Positions 1 through 9,780 are shown, numbered from the stretch's first letter. The stretch: 64,000 bases of DNA from Cecembia lonarensis LW9 (GCF_000298295.1 NZ_AMGM01000008.1:32707-96706), one strand, 5' to 3'. The notes: a model not told the origin generated them from the letters alone. Numbers and translations: made by a program.

Positions 1-603
1 CAAGTAAAACCCATCGAGGCAGAAGACCATGCCATAGGCCTGGTCAAATATGAAAATGGCGCTATTGGACAATTTGAAGTGTCTTGGACCTTCAGAGGCG
101 GTATGGACTTAAGGGATGAGGTGATGGGAACTGAAGGTACGATTTGGATAAATTCTTTCTTGCGTACTGGATTTGAAATGTTTAGTAGTGGTGAAGGCAC
201 AGACTACGTAGCCGAAAAAGCGGAAACTGCTGCTGGATGGCTCTTTCCTGTGGGTGATGAGGCCCATGAACTAGGTTATCCCAATATGTTCATTGACATG
301 TTTGATGCCTTTGAAAATGGAGCCCAACCCCGCGAAACCTTCTATGATGGTTATGTAGTGAATGCCATTATTGATGCGGCTTATAAATCTGCCAAAACAA
401 AATTATGGGAACCTGTTGAATTGCCGGTTTGGAGAGGAAAAAGAGGCTTGACAAAACCCTCCGTGTATACGGAATATGACAAAGACCACTGGTTTATCAA
501 AGAAGAAATTCTTCCTAATAAAGATAAAAAAATCATTATTAAGCATAAAACTACAGGAGAGGTTATCGAGAAACGAATAATTGGTAAAAACACAACGGGA
601 TAG
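1..603 (+). CDS. Gfo/Idh/MocA family oxidoreductase, C-terminal part (5' end outside window)
   Basis: The frame is open from the first base, so the gene begins upstream and only its last 200 codons are here. The Rossmann domain is missing. What remains is the alpha/beta substrate-binding domain of the family: a strand reading '[20 protein letters not shown]' is the usual start of its beta-sheet, and '[18 protein letters not shown]' near the end matches the helix that commonly closes these proteins. About 50 further residues follow, rich in Lys and Ile, which is longer than usual. Members oxidise or epimerise sugars and inositols with NAD(P); the substrate cannot be told from this fragment. 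A second, Tat-exported member of the family lies at 15449-16570. Confidence 0.8.
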   Translation, partial: QVKPIEAEDHAIGLVKYENGAIGQFEVSWTFRGGMDLRDEVMGTEGTIWINSFLRTGFEMFSSGEGTDYVAEKAETAAGWLFPVGDEAHELGYPNMFIDMFDAFENGAQPRETFYDGYVVNAIIDAAYKSAKTKLWEPVELPVWRGKRGLTKPSVYTEYDKDHWFIKEEILPNKDKKIIIKHKTTGEVIEKRIIGKNTTG

Positions 604-639
604 TTGGAAAAATATATCTGTCTATAAACTAATCGTGGC

Positions 640-1188
640 TCAGTTTTTTATGATCCATTTTGCTGAAATAAAATAAGCAAAAGTCCAACTGATGATAAGG
701 TTAAATCCAACACCAAGCCCATAAATCGCTGGCATAGCCCACCAATTTAATTGCTGGCCAATTATGCTGCTCACCACGGCAATAGCTGCAATTAACATGA
801 TTAAGACTCTTTTTGAAAGCGGCATTTGTCTGCTTAGGAAGAGCAGAAAGGTTAAAAAAACAGCTACCATAAATTGAGTCAATAACTCAAGCGCGAAATA
901 GGTCTCAGCATCATACCTGGCAATCGGTGCACTGATGATCCATGAAAAGGATTTGTCTGTGGTCAATGTCGATATTTTTCCCACCATGACCTCATCAAAC
1001 TTTTCAGTAGTAAGTGATCCAGGATCCATTTTTATCTCTTGAGGAGCCTGAAAAGCTTCCGTTTGCTCACCTGATTGGGCAGTTATCACTTGGGTACTAG
1101 GTATTCCCCAAGGAAATATCTGGGCCAATCCTCCGAAAAGAAATAAAATTACGGTAATCGCCAGTGTTGAAAGGATGAATTTTTTCAT
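640..1188 (-). CDS. Hypothetical four-helix membrane protein
   Basis: I do not recognise the family. The start is placed at the ATG at 1188 (MKKFILS...); the open frame also has a TTG three codons upstream. The 182-residue product has an N-terminal hydrophobic segment (about residues 5-25), a roughly 60-residue polar stretch that is probably periplasmic, then three more hydrophobic segments in the second half, so it is an integral inner-membrane protein. It converges on the oxidoreductase gene at 603, leaving 36 bp between the stops. Nothing in the sequence suggests a catalytic site. Confidence 0.6.
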   Translation of the reverse strand: MKKFILSTLAITVILFLFGGLAQIFPWGIPSTQVITAQSGEQTEAFQAPQEIKMDPGSLTTEKFDEVMVGKISTLTTDKSFSWIISAPIARYDAETYFALELLTQFMVAVFLTFLLFLSRQMPLSKRVLIMLIAAIAVVSSIIGQQLNWWAMPAIYGLGVGFNLIISWTFAYFISAKWIIKN

Positions 1189-1387
1189 AGTGCACAATTG
1201 AACGGTTTATAATCTTAATTTTCTGAAAATTTGGAAGCCATAAATTGGGTCAGCAAGGGTTTTCTTTAAGCAATCCTTCTTAATTTATTATAAGTTAAGG
1301 ATTCATTGCTTAACTTTTGAAACTTTCCATGGAAAATGAAGTTAACCATTTGGCCTATATGGAATTATAAAGTCTCAAAATTCTGAA

Positions 1388-2026
1388 ATGAAATATAAAT
1401 TATTAGCATTTTTTCTAATGTTGACATTTATGGGTGTTATACCCATTACTTCCTGCGTGGACCAATGTAATGGTCCATGTGGATGTTTTCCGGTGTTTGA
1501 AGCAGAAGAACATTCCATAACCCAACTGGCCATTGAACCGGTTTTTAGGCATGCACAAAGTCAGCCTTTTAATCCGGAAATGTTTTATTTTTATCAAACT
1601 TTATACCTTGGAATTTTGGCTTCTGATTTCAGGCAGGTCAGTGAAAAAACGGAAAATATTGCCCATAGATCCGGCTTCTTTCCTTCAGCTTTGGCCAATT
1701 GTAGTTCGGGAGAAATTGTATCAATAGAAACGCTCAGCGGATTAAAGGTGATCAACAGAAGTGCCATTCAAATTACTGAGGATATTTTTTTGGAAGAAAG
1801 AGAGGATATAACAGATAAATTTGTAGCTACTACCAACTTTCAGCAAATGGTTAGCATTGAAGATTTTTTGAAAAGAGGACACCGCTTTCAAGAAAAAGTT
1901 AGATTTCATATACGGTTTAATCAAAAACCCAGGTCTAATTCGGACCTTGTATTTGATGTTTTTTTGGAATTGAGCAATGGCAACAATTTTATTTTCCGCA
2001 GCCAAAGATTAAAAATATCTCCTTGA
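1388..2026 (+). CDS. Hypothetical cysteine-rich lipoprotein
   Basis: The 212-residue product begins with a lipoprotein signal peptide: Lys-containing n-region, a hydrophobic stretch, and a lipobox ending 'ITSC' at about residue 23, so it should be cleaved and lipid-anchored. The mature N-terminus is unusual: 'CVDQCNGPCGCFP' has four cysteines in 13 residues. The remaining sequence is polar and beta-rich with one more Cys near the middle, and resembles no family I can name. It stands 60 bp before the sensor kinase on the same strand, which could place both in one transcript. Confidence 0.6.
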   Translation: MKYKLLAFFLMLTFMGVIPITSCVDQCNGPCGCFPVFEAEEHSITQLAIEPVFRHAQSQPFNPEMFYFYQTLYLGILASDFRQVSEKTENIAHRSGFFPSALANCSSGEIVSIETLSGLKVINRSAIQITEDIFLEEREDITDKFVATTNFQQMVSIEDFLKRGHRFQEKVRFHIRFNQKPRSNSDLVFDVFLELSNGNNFIFRSQRLKISP

Positions 2027-2086
2027 AGAATGCGATTTTTTCAGGCCTAATTCTTTTTGTTTGCTTATCATTGTACTAAAGTTTTT

Positions 2087-4267
2087 ATGATGCCTCAAAA
2101 AACTATATTCCATTTGTTTTTCTTATTTCTGCTTTTACCCCAATTCTTGGTGATGGGTAAAACAGATTCATTGATAAGGGCATTGGATAACTTGAATGCT
2201 CAAAGCCCAAAGGACTTGGAAAAGATTGCCGAGTTACAATTTGAGATAGCGATGATTTTCTATCAGGACCGCGACTTTTCATCTTCTCTACAATATCACC
2301 AAGAAGCGGGTGATAATTTTTGGACCACTAAGAACTATACAAAATTTGGAGAGTGTTTACATAACCTGGGAAACATTTCCTACTTCTTGGGGGAATCAGA
2401 TAAGGCTATCGCCTATTATTCCAAGGCCATTACCCAAAGGGAAAAGATTAATGACACCAAAGGTTTGGCCACTAGCCTTAACAATCTGGCCAATGTGTAC
2501 AACCGATTGGGGAATTATGCTGCAGCCCTTGAAAATTATGAAAAATCCATAGTGATAAAGGAACTGTTAGATGACCAAAAAGGCATAGCCTCCAGTTTAA
2601 AAAATATAGCTTCCATTCATTATTTCAGGGATAATTATGTGGCCGCTTTAGAAATCAATTTTAGGGCACTGAGAATTTCAGAATCACTGGAGGATGAAAC
2701 GGGGATATCATTTGTTTACAACAATATTGCCCTGATCTACGAAAAGCAGGAAAAATTTCAGGAAGCTTTAGCGTACTACCAAAAATCTCTGGCCATCAAA
2801 GAAAAGGCTAAAGACGAACAAGGTATGGCGACAACCCTCAACAATATGGGAAGTCTTTACCAAAAACTAGGAGAAGAAAAACCAGCATTGCGGTCCTTAC
2901 AACGCTCTCTTGATATATCTGAAAAAATAGGTGAAAAAGAAGGTATATCAGCAGCCCTGAATAATATGGCCACCGTGTATGAGGAGATGGGCGATATAGA
3001 AAAGGCCATGCTGCTTTTTATTGAATCCCAGAAAATCGATGGAGAAATTGGCAATAAAAGAGGCATGCTATTAAGCATTACCAGCCTATCTAACATCAAT
3101 TATAATTTGGGAAACTATGAAACTTCCCTACGTTTGGCCCTTGAAGGTATTCAACTTGCCAGTCAACTGGACTCAAAAACTGAACTCAGGGATTTGAATG
3201 CCCTGATCAGTAAAAATTATGAGGCCTTGGGTAATTTCCGGTCTGCCCTAAAACACAACCAACTTTCTCAAGCATACGCAGACAGTGTCTTCAACCAGGA
3301 AATCGAAAGGAAAACAGCTAGGATTGAAGCAGAATATGAATACGATAAAAAATTATCGATTATACAGGCTGAACAAAAGGCTTTGGAACTTGAAAATGAA
3401 AAAGAAATCCAAAGGCAAACTTTCCAAAAAAGAATGCTGCTACTGGCATTTTTTGGTATTCTGTTGATTTCCGGGGTTATTTTCATCAATTACAAAAAGC
3501 AGAAAAAAGCCAAGCAACTATTGGAAATCAAGACGGCAGAGCTAGAGGAGGCCAATCAGGTGAAATCAAAGTTATTCAGTATTATCGGACATGACCTAAG
3601 AGGTCCTATCGCCAGTTTGTATATGCTATTGGGACTCTACAGAAAAGAGCAAGTGAAAGATTCAGAATTTAGAAGTTTAGCTCCTGAATTGTACAAAAAT
3701 GTAGGTGCCATTATGGAAACCCTCAACAATCTATTGAGATGGTCCATGGGCGAAATGAAAATGGTGAAGGCTGATCCTAAACCGACATTGCTTCATGAAA
3801 AAGTAGAGGAGCTAAGGGAATTTTTCTCAACTTTAATTGCACAAAAACAATTGAATTTGACCAACCGGGTTCCAGATCAACTTCATATACTGATTGACCC
3901 CAACCATTTGGAACTGATTCTTAGAAACTTATTGAGCAATGCCATCAAATACTCCCATAATCAAGGCAATATTATTGTCTCTAGTCTAGAAAATGAAGAT
4001 ACAATAGTTATTGCTGTTAAAGATGATGGAATTGGCATGGATGAAAATGAAGCAAAACAGCTTTTTAACAATAACTTAGCTAAAAGCAAGAGAGGGACTT
4101 CTGGGGAACAAGGGACAGGGCTTGGTTTAAACCTGAGTCAACTTTACATAGAACAGAACGGCGGAAAAATTTGGATTGAATCCGAAAAAGGCAAAGGCAG
4201 TACTTTTTATTTTGAGCTGAAAAAGTCATTGGAAAGCAGTCCTGAACTAAGTGAAATTATCCCATGA
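2087..4267 (+). CDS. TPR-repeat sensor histidine kinase
   Basis: Two-component sensor of the TPR / transmembrane / kinase layout common in Bacteroidota. The start is taken at ATG 2087 (ATG at 2090 also possible); the open frame reaches a TTG 10 codons upstream. Residues 1-25 are a signal sequence. About residues 60-400 carry tandem tetratricopeptide repeats ('ALNNMATVYEEMGDIEKAM' is one), then a coiled coil and one membrane helix near 449-469. The HisKA box 'FSIIGHDLRGPIAS' puts the phosphorylated His near residue 502. The ATPase domain shows the N-box 'NLLSNAIKYSH', 'DDGIGM' and 'GTGLGLNL'. The TPR region would be periplasmic and sense a protein or peptide. No response regulator is adjacent; the nearest is the lone receiver at 32235. 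Confidence 0.9.
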   Translation: MMPQKTIFHLFFLFLLLPQFLVMGKTDSLIRALDNLNAQSPKDLEKIAELQFEIAMIFYQDRDFSSSLQYHQEAGDNFWTTKNYTKFGECLHNLGNISYFLGESDKAIAYYSKAITQREKINDTKGLATSLNNLANVYNRLGNYAAALENYEKSIVIKELLDDQKGIASSLKNIASIHYFRDNYVAALEINFRALRISESLEDETGISFVYNNIALIYEKQEKFQEALAYYQKSLAIKEKAKDEQGMATTLNNMGSLYQKLGEEKPALRSLQRSLDISEKIGEKEGISAALNNMATVYEEMGDIEKAMLLFIESQKIDGEIGNKRGMLLSITSLSNINYNLGNYETSLRLALEGIQLASQLDSKTELRDLNALISKNYEALGNFRSALKHNQLSQAYADSVFNQEIERKTARIEAEYEYDKKLSIIQAEQKALELENEKEIQRQTFQKRMLLLAFFGILLISGVIFINYKKQKKAKQLLEIKTAELEEANQVKSKLFSIIGHDLRGPIASLYMLLGLYRKEQVKDSEFRSLAPELYKNVGAIMETLNNLLRWSMGEMKMVKADPKPTLLHEKVEELREFFSTLIAQKQLNLTNRVPDQLHILIDPNHLELILRNLLSNAIKYSHNQGNIIVSSLENEDTIVIAVKDDGIGMDENEAKQLFNNNLAKSKRGTSGEQGTGLGLNLSQLYIEQNGGKIWIESEKGKGSTFYFELKKSLESSPELSEIIP

Positions 4268-4327
4268 TTCATCTTTCATATAAATTGTTGGAGTGAAGAA
4301 ATAAGTGTAAATTAGGCTTAAGCAATA

Positions 4328-5593
4328 ATGCCCAAACCAGCCTTAATTTCATACAAAATGAACCCAGCAAATCGCCTCAGATTACCCATCCAAGGCATCC
4401 TTTTAATTTCTTTAATTTTTCTGGTCAGTGGTCTAAGCCTTGCACAGGAAGTTACCGAAAAGAAACCTAAAAAAGAACGGAAAGTATCCATTGTCCCACT
4501 TCCGGCCATCGCAGGCGATCCCACTTCGGGGCTCATTCTGGGCATTGCTCCTGCTTTTTCCTGGACCATGGGCAATCCAGAAACCACTAGCATGTCCACT
4601 GCTATTGGTTTGGGCCTGGTCACTACCAAAAGACAGCTTTACACCTCTCTTAGATCCAATGCTTTTTTAAATGATGATGCTTACACCATTTTAACGGATT
4701 TCAGATTCAATATCAACAATCAACCAACCTATGGTTTGGGCACTAAAATATGGGCCAGACCTTGGAGAGAAATCCCTCCTACCGAAGAAGTAAATGATTT
4801 ACAAAAGGAGATGATTTTCTTCAGGCATGTGCGCTTGTACGGGATAGTCATGAAGCGATTTCAGGATAGCCGGTTTTTTTATGGTTTAGGCTATCATTTT
4901 GACAATATGTTCCGAATAGATGACAGAAGCCTGGACCTTGAAGTTTCTCCTCCGGAATTGACATTTCATGAAGTTTATCAGAGGGAAAGGAACCTGCCAA
5001 CAACAGCCTATAAACAGTCCGGGCTGTCATTCAATGCGGTCTATGATAGTCGGGACAATGTGGCCAATCCTTATACCGGAAAATATTTATATGCGTCATG
5101 GAGAGGGTTTGCTGAGTTTTTAGGCAGTACCTCAAATAGTGGAACATTATGGCTGGAATACAGGGATTATTTCAGTTTGAGCAAAAATAGGCCAAGAAAC
5201 ATCCTCGCGCTTTGGACCTATGCCTGGTCCGTCACCAATGGAGAAGTACCCTATATGTTTTTACCAGCTGTGGGCTGGGACATGTTTGCCAGATCAGGAA
5301 GGGCCTATACACAAGGAAGATTTAGAGGGGAAGATGTAGTGTACTCTGAATTGGAATGGAGATTTCCCCTACAAAAAAACAAAGAAAGGTTCGGGGGCGT
5401 CCTATTCGCCAATACCAGCACCGCCAGCAGCCGAGGAGAGGACATCAACCTGTTCAATCATTTTCAAATGGGTTATGGACTAGGTTTGCGGTACATGGTC
5501 CTACCCAAACGAAGGATCAACATTGCCCTGGATTATGGCTTTGGGATAAGAGGGGAATCGGGAATATTCCTTAATGTGAATGAAATGTTTTGA
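4328..5593 (+). CDS. BamA/TamA-like outer-membrane beta-barrel protein
   Basis: A 421-residue exported protein. The first ATG (4328) precedes a signal peptide that is more natural from the second ATG at 4358 (MNPANRLRLP...), ending in 'SLAQ'. The mature part starts with a short Lys-rich linker and has no POTRA domains. It continues as alternating strands such as 'SFNAVYDSRDNVANPYTGKY', the hallmark turn of surface-antigen (D15/BamA C-terminal) barrels, and ends in an aromatic-rich strand. Lengths near 400 without POTRA fit the small Bacteroidota 'BamA/TamA family' proteins of unknown role. It follows the histidine kinase by 60 bp. Confidence 0.75.
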   Translation: MPKPALISYKMNPANRLRLPIQGILLISLIFLVSGLSLAQEVTEKKPKKERKVSIVPLPAIAGDPTSGLILGIAPAFSWTMGNPETTSMSTAIGLGLVTTKRQLYTSLRSNAFLNDDAYTILTDFRFNINNQPTYGLGTKIWARPWREIPPTEEVNDLQKEMIFFRHVRLYGIVMKRFQDSRFFYGLGYHFDNMFRIDDRSLDLEVSPPELTFHEVYQRERNLPTTAYKQSGLSFNAVYDSRDNVANPYTGKYLYASWRGFAEFLGSTSNSGTLWLEYRDYFSLSKNRPRNILALWTYAWSVTNGEVPYMFLPAVGWDMFARSGRAYTQGRFRGEDVVYSELEWRFPLQKNKERFGGVLFANTSTASSRGEDINLFNHFQMGYGLGLRYMVLPKRRINIALDYGFGIRGESGIFLNVNEMF

Positions 5594-5635
5594 TTTTTTA
5601 GTACTTTCAATCCCAAACCTATTTAACCTATTTTC

Positions 5636-6469
5636 ATGAAACTATATAAATCCGCTAACGACATTATTATTGAACAGGATGGGAAGCACTATTTGGCTCA
5701 AACCCGTGATTGGGACCACTTGGTCAATCAAAAAAATCTTTTTAAAGAGTTACAGGAAGAAATAAACCCCTGGAATGAAATCAATTGGCAACCTGACCAA
5801 TTAAATGCCCCAATAGGTACCCAGGAAATCTGGGCAGCAGGTGTTACCTATTACAGGAGCAGGGAAGCACGAATGGAAGAATCAAAAGAAAGTGGCGCCG
5901 CAGTTTTTTATTCCAAAGTCTATGAAGCAGAAAGGCCAGAGCTGTTCTTCAAATCTACCCACTACCGAGTAGCACAGCCAGGAGGGCAGGTGAATATCAG
6001 GAAGGATTCCAAATGGAATGTACCAGAGCCCGAGCTCACATTATTTGTAAACAAAGCCAATGAAATTGTAGGCTATACGGTTGGAAACGATATGAGCTCC
6101 AGAGATATAGAAGGGGAAAACCCCCTCTATCTCCCACAAGCCAAATGTTATGATTATTCCGCAGCTATTGGCCCTTGTCTTTGGATCCCAGAAAAACCTA
6201 TCAATCCGGACGCTAAAATATTTATGCAAATTGAAAGGAACGGGAAAATGGTTTTTGAAGGGGAAATTTCCATCAATCAAATGAAAAGAAAACATACCGA
6301 GTTAGTAGATTATTTGACCAAAGAAATGTCTTTTCCCAATGGGGTTTACCTGATGACCGGAACTTGTCTGGTACCGGATGATCACTTTACCCTAGAAGAA
6401 GGAGATTGGGTCCACATTGAAATTGATGGCATTGGAAAGCTGAGCAATAAGGTGGGATTATCCTCTTGA
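5636..6469 (+). CDS. FAH-family 2-keto-3-deoxy-sugar-acid dehydratase-like protein
   Basis: A 277-residue fumarylacetoacetase-fold enzyme. The core reads 'GVTYYRSREARMEES', 'VYEAERPELFFK', 'VPEPELTLFVN' and 'GYTVGNDMSSRDIEGENP', with the metal-binding E-x-E (about residues 128-132) and the downstream Asp. These segments match the subgroup that dehydrates 2-keto-3-deoxy-D-arabonate or -xylonate to 2-oxoglutarate semialdehyde in Weimberg-type pentose oxidation. The aldehyde dehydrogenase two genes downstream would suit the next step. Exact substrate is inference; a 2,4-dioxo acid hydrolase is the alternative. The gap to the following gene is 119 bp, so co-transcription is possible but not proven. 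Confidence 0.8.
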   Translation: MKLYKSANDIIIEQDGKHYLAQTRDWDHLVNQKNLFKELQEEINPWNEINWQPDQLNAPIGTQEIWAAGVTYYRSREARMEESKESGAAVFYSKVYEAERPELFFKSTHYRVAQPGGQVNIRKDSKWNVPEPELTLFVNKANEIVGYTVGNDMSSRDIEGENPLYLPQAKCYDYSAAIGPCLWIPEKPINPDAKIFMQIERNGKMVFEGEISINQMKRKHTELVDYLTKEMSFPNGVYLMTGTCLVPDDHFTLEEGDWVHIEIDGIGKLSNKVGLSS

Positions 6470-6588
6470 ATGGAAGATTATTTCTGGATTTTTATTAGAT
6501 AAAATTCAGCTGAAACAAACATTTCATAGGATTTTTTCGTGTTTAATGTATTAGGAAAGTTCTTTTTAATCATCATAACCCCTATTTA

Positions 6589-8229
6589 ATGAAAGCTTCA
6601 GACCTTTTTGTAAAAGCCTTGGAAAACGAAGGCGTGGAATATATTTTTGCCGTTCCCGGTGAAGAAAACCTAGATTTTCTCCAGTCCCTAAAAAACTCCT
6701 CCATCCGCTTGGTGGTCACCCGGCATGAACAAGGTGCCGGTTTTATGGCAGCCACTTATGGGAGGCTCACAGGAAAACCTGGCGTATGCTTATCCACTTT
6801 GGGACCAGGAGCCACCAATCTGGTTACCCCTGCCGCATATGCCCAGTTGGGCGGAATGCCCATGTTCATGATTACAGGACAAAAGCCTATCAAAAAAAGC
6901 AAACAAGCCCGCTTTCAGATCATCGATGTGGTTGATATGATGCGTCCTATCACCAAGTACACCAAACAGATAGTCAATTCCAATAACATGACTGCCCAAA
7001 TCAGGGAGGCCTTTAGATTGGCCATAGAGGAAAAACCGGGAGCTGTACATTTAGAGTTTCCTGAGGATATTGCCCAAGAGACTTGCGAAGAAAGACTCTA
7101 TGAGCCAGTTGGCCACATCATTCCAAAGCCTGATGAAACAGCCATCGAAAAGGCGGTTGAAATGATCCATGCTGCCAAAAACCCTTTACTCTTAATAGGT
7201 GCAGGTGCCAATAGAAAAATCACATGCGATGCCTTGAGGGATTTTGTGGATGGTACGGGTATCTACTTTTTCAATACCCAAATGGGCAAAGGGGTCATTG
7301 ACGAGAGGCATGAACAATACTTAGGTACCGCCGCCCTTTCCAGCAATGATTTTGTACATGCAGGTATTGATGCTGCTGATTTGATCATCAATGTTGGTCA
7401 TGACGTGATAGAAAAGCCTCCCTTCTTTATGGAAAAGGGCGGAAAAAAAGTCATCCATGTAAACTTCTCCCCTGCAGAGGTGGATCAGGTGTACTTCCCA
7501 CAGCTGAATGTGGTGGGCGATATCACCAATGCCATCAAACAGTTGACAGCTCGGATTAAAAAGCAAAGCCATTGGGATTTTGAATTCTATAAAAAAGTAA
7601 AAAAGGAAGTTCAGGAACATTTGGGTAAGTATTTTGAAGATGAAAGGTTCCCCATGCTGCCCCAAAGGCTAGTCAACCTCCTGCGCAACAAATTGGCGTC
7701 TGAGGACATCATCACACTGGACAATGGAATTTACAAACTCTGGTTTGCGAGAAATTATCCCTGCCACAAACCCAATACCCTGCTCTTGGACAATGCCTTG
7801 GCCAGCATGGGAGCAGGACTGCCATCAGCCATGATGGTCAATATGCTGTATCCTGAAAGGAAAGTTGTGGCAGTCTGTGGTGACGGAGGCTTTATGATGA
7901 ATTCACAGGAAATGGAAACCGCCGTCAGGTTGGGGCTTGACCTTACGGTGATCATTCTCAATGACCATGCTTATGGAATGATCAAATGGAAACAAGAGGA
8001 TATGGGATTTGATGATTTTGGACTGGATTATAACAATCCCGACTTTGTAAAGTATGCCGAGAGCTATGGGGCAAAAGGTTTCCGCCCGGAATCAGATAAG
8101 GATTTTCAGGAAATCCTTGAGGAATGTTTCACAACAAAGGGTGTAAAGTTGATTGATCTGCCTGTGGATTATTCCCTGAATCATCCAATTTTAAATGTTA
8201 TGTTAAAAGAGAAAGCACAAAAATTATGA
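6589..8229 (+). CDS. Acetolactate synthase-like TPP-dependent enzyme
   Basis: 546 residues, full length for the acetolactate synthase/benzoylformate decarboxylase family. The N-terminal TPP pyrimidine domain has 'FAVPGEENLDFL' and the activating Glu in 'TRHEQGAGFMA' (about residue 47). The middle domain follows, and the C-terminal domain has the TPP/Mg motif 'GDGGFMMNSQE' through 'ILNDHAYGM' (about 432-465). The sequence is closest to the catabolic, AlsS-like branch; no small regulatory subunit gene is nearby, unlike the biosynthetic enzyme. The stop overlaps the next gene's start (ATGA at 8226), so it is translationally coupled to the aldehyde dehydrogenase. The real substrate in this context may be a 2-oxo acid other than pyruvate. 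Confidence 0.85.
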   Translation: MKASDLFVKALENEGVEYIFAVPGEENLDFLQSLKNSSIRLVVTRHEQGAGFMAATYGRLTGKPGVCLSTLGPGATNLVTPAAYAQLGGMPMFMITGQKPIKKSKQARFQIIDVVDMMRPITKYTKQIVNSNNMTAQIREAFRLAIEEKPGAVHLEFPEDIAQETCEERLYEPVGHIIPKPDETAIEKAVEMIHAAKNPLLLIGAGANRKITCDALRDFVDGTGIYFFNTQMGKGVIDERHEQYLGTAALSSNDFVHAGIDAADLIINVGHDVIEKPPFFMEKGGKKVIHVNFSPAEVDQVYFPQLNVVGDITNAIKQLTARIKKQSHWDFEFYKKVKKEVQEHLGKYFEDERFPMLPQRLVNLLRNKLASEDIITLDNGIYKLWFARNYPCHKPNTLLLDNALASMGAGLPSAMMVNMLYPERKVVAVCGDGGFMMNSQEMETAVRLGLDLTVIILNDHAYGMIKWKQEDMGFDDFGLDYNNPDFVKYAESYGAKGFRPESDKDFQEILEECFTTKGVKLIDLPVDYSLNHPILNVMLKEKAQKL

Positions 8230-9626
8230 GTGACACCAAAACATTGAAAGTTTTTTCCCCTTATGACCAAAGTCTGATCAAAGAGATCCCCATGGTCGGT
8301 GAAAAAGAGGTGGAAAATGCCCTTCAAAAAGCCTATGCCCTGTTCCTTGACAGGAGTCAGTGGATTCCTGCTTATAAAAGAATTGAAATTCTGGAAAAAG
8401 TCCAGGAATTGATGAAATCAAGGGTAGAAGAACTGACGAAAACAGCGGCTGAAGAGGGGGGTAAACCTTATGTGGACTCCAAAGTGGAAATACTTCGGGC
8501 CATCAATGGGGTGAAAATAGCGGCTGAAGAAATCGGAAGATTGACCGGAGAACAAATCCCGATGGGAATTACCCAAGCTTCGGTCAACCGGATAGCATTT
8601 ACTACACGGGAACCCATTGGCGTAGTGGCTTCCATTTCCGCATTTAACCATCCCTTAAACCTCATTGTCCATCAGACAGTCACTGCTTTTGCGGCAGGTT
8701 GTCCGGTAATTGTAAAACCTGCTTCCACTACCCCACTTTCCTGTTTGGCTTTTGTGGACCTGCTCCATGAGGCAGGTGTGCCCGATGGATGGGTGCAAGC
8801 TGTTATTACAGACAACGAATCCGCGGAAAAGTTAGTGACGGATGCCCGCATCAATTACCTTTCTTTTATTGGATCAGCAAAAATCGGTTGGTACCTGAAA
8901 TCCAAATTGGCACCGGGTACCCGCTGTGCTTTGGAGCACGGAGGGGCAGCGCCTGTGATTGTAGCTCCCGATGCAGACCTGAAGGACATGTTGCCTGCCT
9001 TGGTCAAAGGTGGCTTTTATCATGCCGGTCAGGTTTGTGTTTCCGTGCAAAAAGTATTTGTCCATGAAAGTTTAGCTAAAGAAGTGGCTAAAGAAATGGC
9101 AAAAATGGCCGAAAAGCTAATTGTCGGTGATCCCTTGGATGAAAAGACGGAAGTTGGTCCTTTGATTTTGCCCAAAGAAGTAGACCGGGTGGAAGATTGG
9201 GTCAATGAAGCCAAGGAAAAAGGAGGAGAAATCCTTTGTGGCGGCAAGCGGCTTTCTGATACCTGCTATGCACCGACAGTCATCTTTAATCCACCTCAAG
9301 ATGTCAAGGTATCCCAAGAAGAGATTTTTGGACCCGTAGTTTGTATTTATCCTTATTCAGACCGGGAAAAAGCCATTGAGCAGGCCAATGCCCTACCCTA
9401 TCATTTCCAAGCTGCTGTTTTCACCAAAGACCTGGACATCGCTTTGGATACCGTTCAGAAACTTAATGCTACGGCAGTCATGGTCAATGACCACACCGCT
9501 TTCCGGGTGGATTGGATGCCCTTTGGCGGACGTGATGCTTCTGGAGAAGGACTGGGAGGTATCCCCTACTCCATGCATGAAATGACAAGGGAGAAGTTGA
9601 TGGTGGTGAAAAGTAAGTTTTTGTAA
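8226..9626 (+). CDS. NAD(P)-dependent aldehyde dehydrogenase
   Basis: 466 residues, full length for the aldehyde dehydrogenase superfamily. Visible hallmarks are 'SAFNHPLNLIVHQTV' and 'PVIVKPASTTPLS' of the cofactor domain, the general-base Glu in 'LEHGGAAPVIV' (about residue 237), the catalytic Cys in 'HAGQVCVSVQKVF' (about 270) and the 'EEIFGPVV' loop. Its ATG sits inside the ATGA overlap with the TPP enzyme, so both are made together. With the FAH-family gene upstream, a role in oxidising a semialdehyde such as 2-oxoglutarate semialdehyde is plausible, but glycolaldehyde- or lactaldehyde-type substrates are equally allowed by the sequence. The gene is followed by a strong terminator. Confidence 0.9.
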   Translation: MSDTKTLKVFSPYDQSLIKEIPMVGEKEVENALQKAYALFLDRSQWIPAYKRIEILEKVQELMKSRVEELTKTAAEEGGKPYVDSKVEILRAINGVKIAAEEIGRLTGEQIPMGITQASVNRIAFTTREPIGVVASISAFNHPLNLIVHQTVTAFAAGCPVIVKPASTTPLSCLAFVDLLHEAGVPDGWVQAVITDNESAEKLVTDARINYLSFIGSAKIGWYLKSKLAPGTRCALEHGGAAPVIVAPDADLKDMLPALVKGGFYHAGQVCVSVQKVFVHESLAKEVAKEMAKMAEKLIVGDPLDEKTEVGPLILPKEVDRVEDWVNEAKEKGGEILCGGKRLSDTCYAPTVIFNPPQDVKVSQEEIFGPVVCIYPYSDREKAIEQANALPYHFQAAVFTKDLDIALDTVQKLNATAVMVNDHTAFRVDWMPFGGRDASGEGLGGIPYSMHEMTREKLMVVKSKFL

Positions 9627-9736
9627 AGGCCGAGGTCCTAAGTCGGATTTCGGAAGTTGGAATTGAATCTTAAGCCTTAGGATTTTGAACCATTCAGATT
9701 TAAGGTTTTAAGGATTGTAATAGGAAGTAGCAATAT

Positions 9737-9780
9737 CCTTCGGGTGTGCCGCAGCGTACTCGAAGGCTTTTTTAATTTTA
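9737..9780 (+). terminator. Rho-independent terminator after the aldehyde dehydrogenase operon
   Basis: A 30-nt imperfect palindrome, arms 'CCTTCGGGTGTGC' and 'GCGTACTCGAAGG', pairing through G-U wobbles around a very short loop, is followed by CTTTTTTAATTTT. It lies 110 bp past the aldehyde dehydrogenase stop and would end that transcript. Confidence 0.75.
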
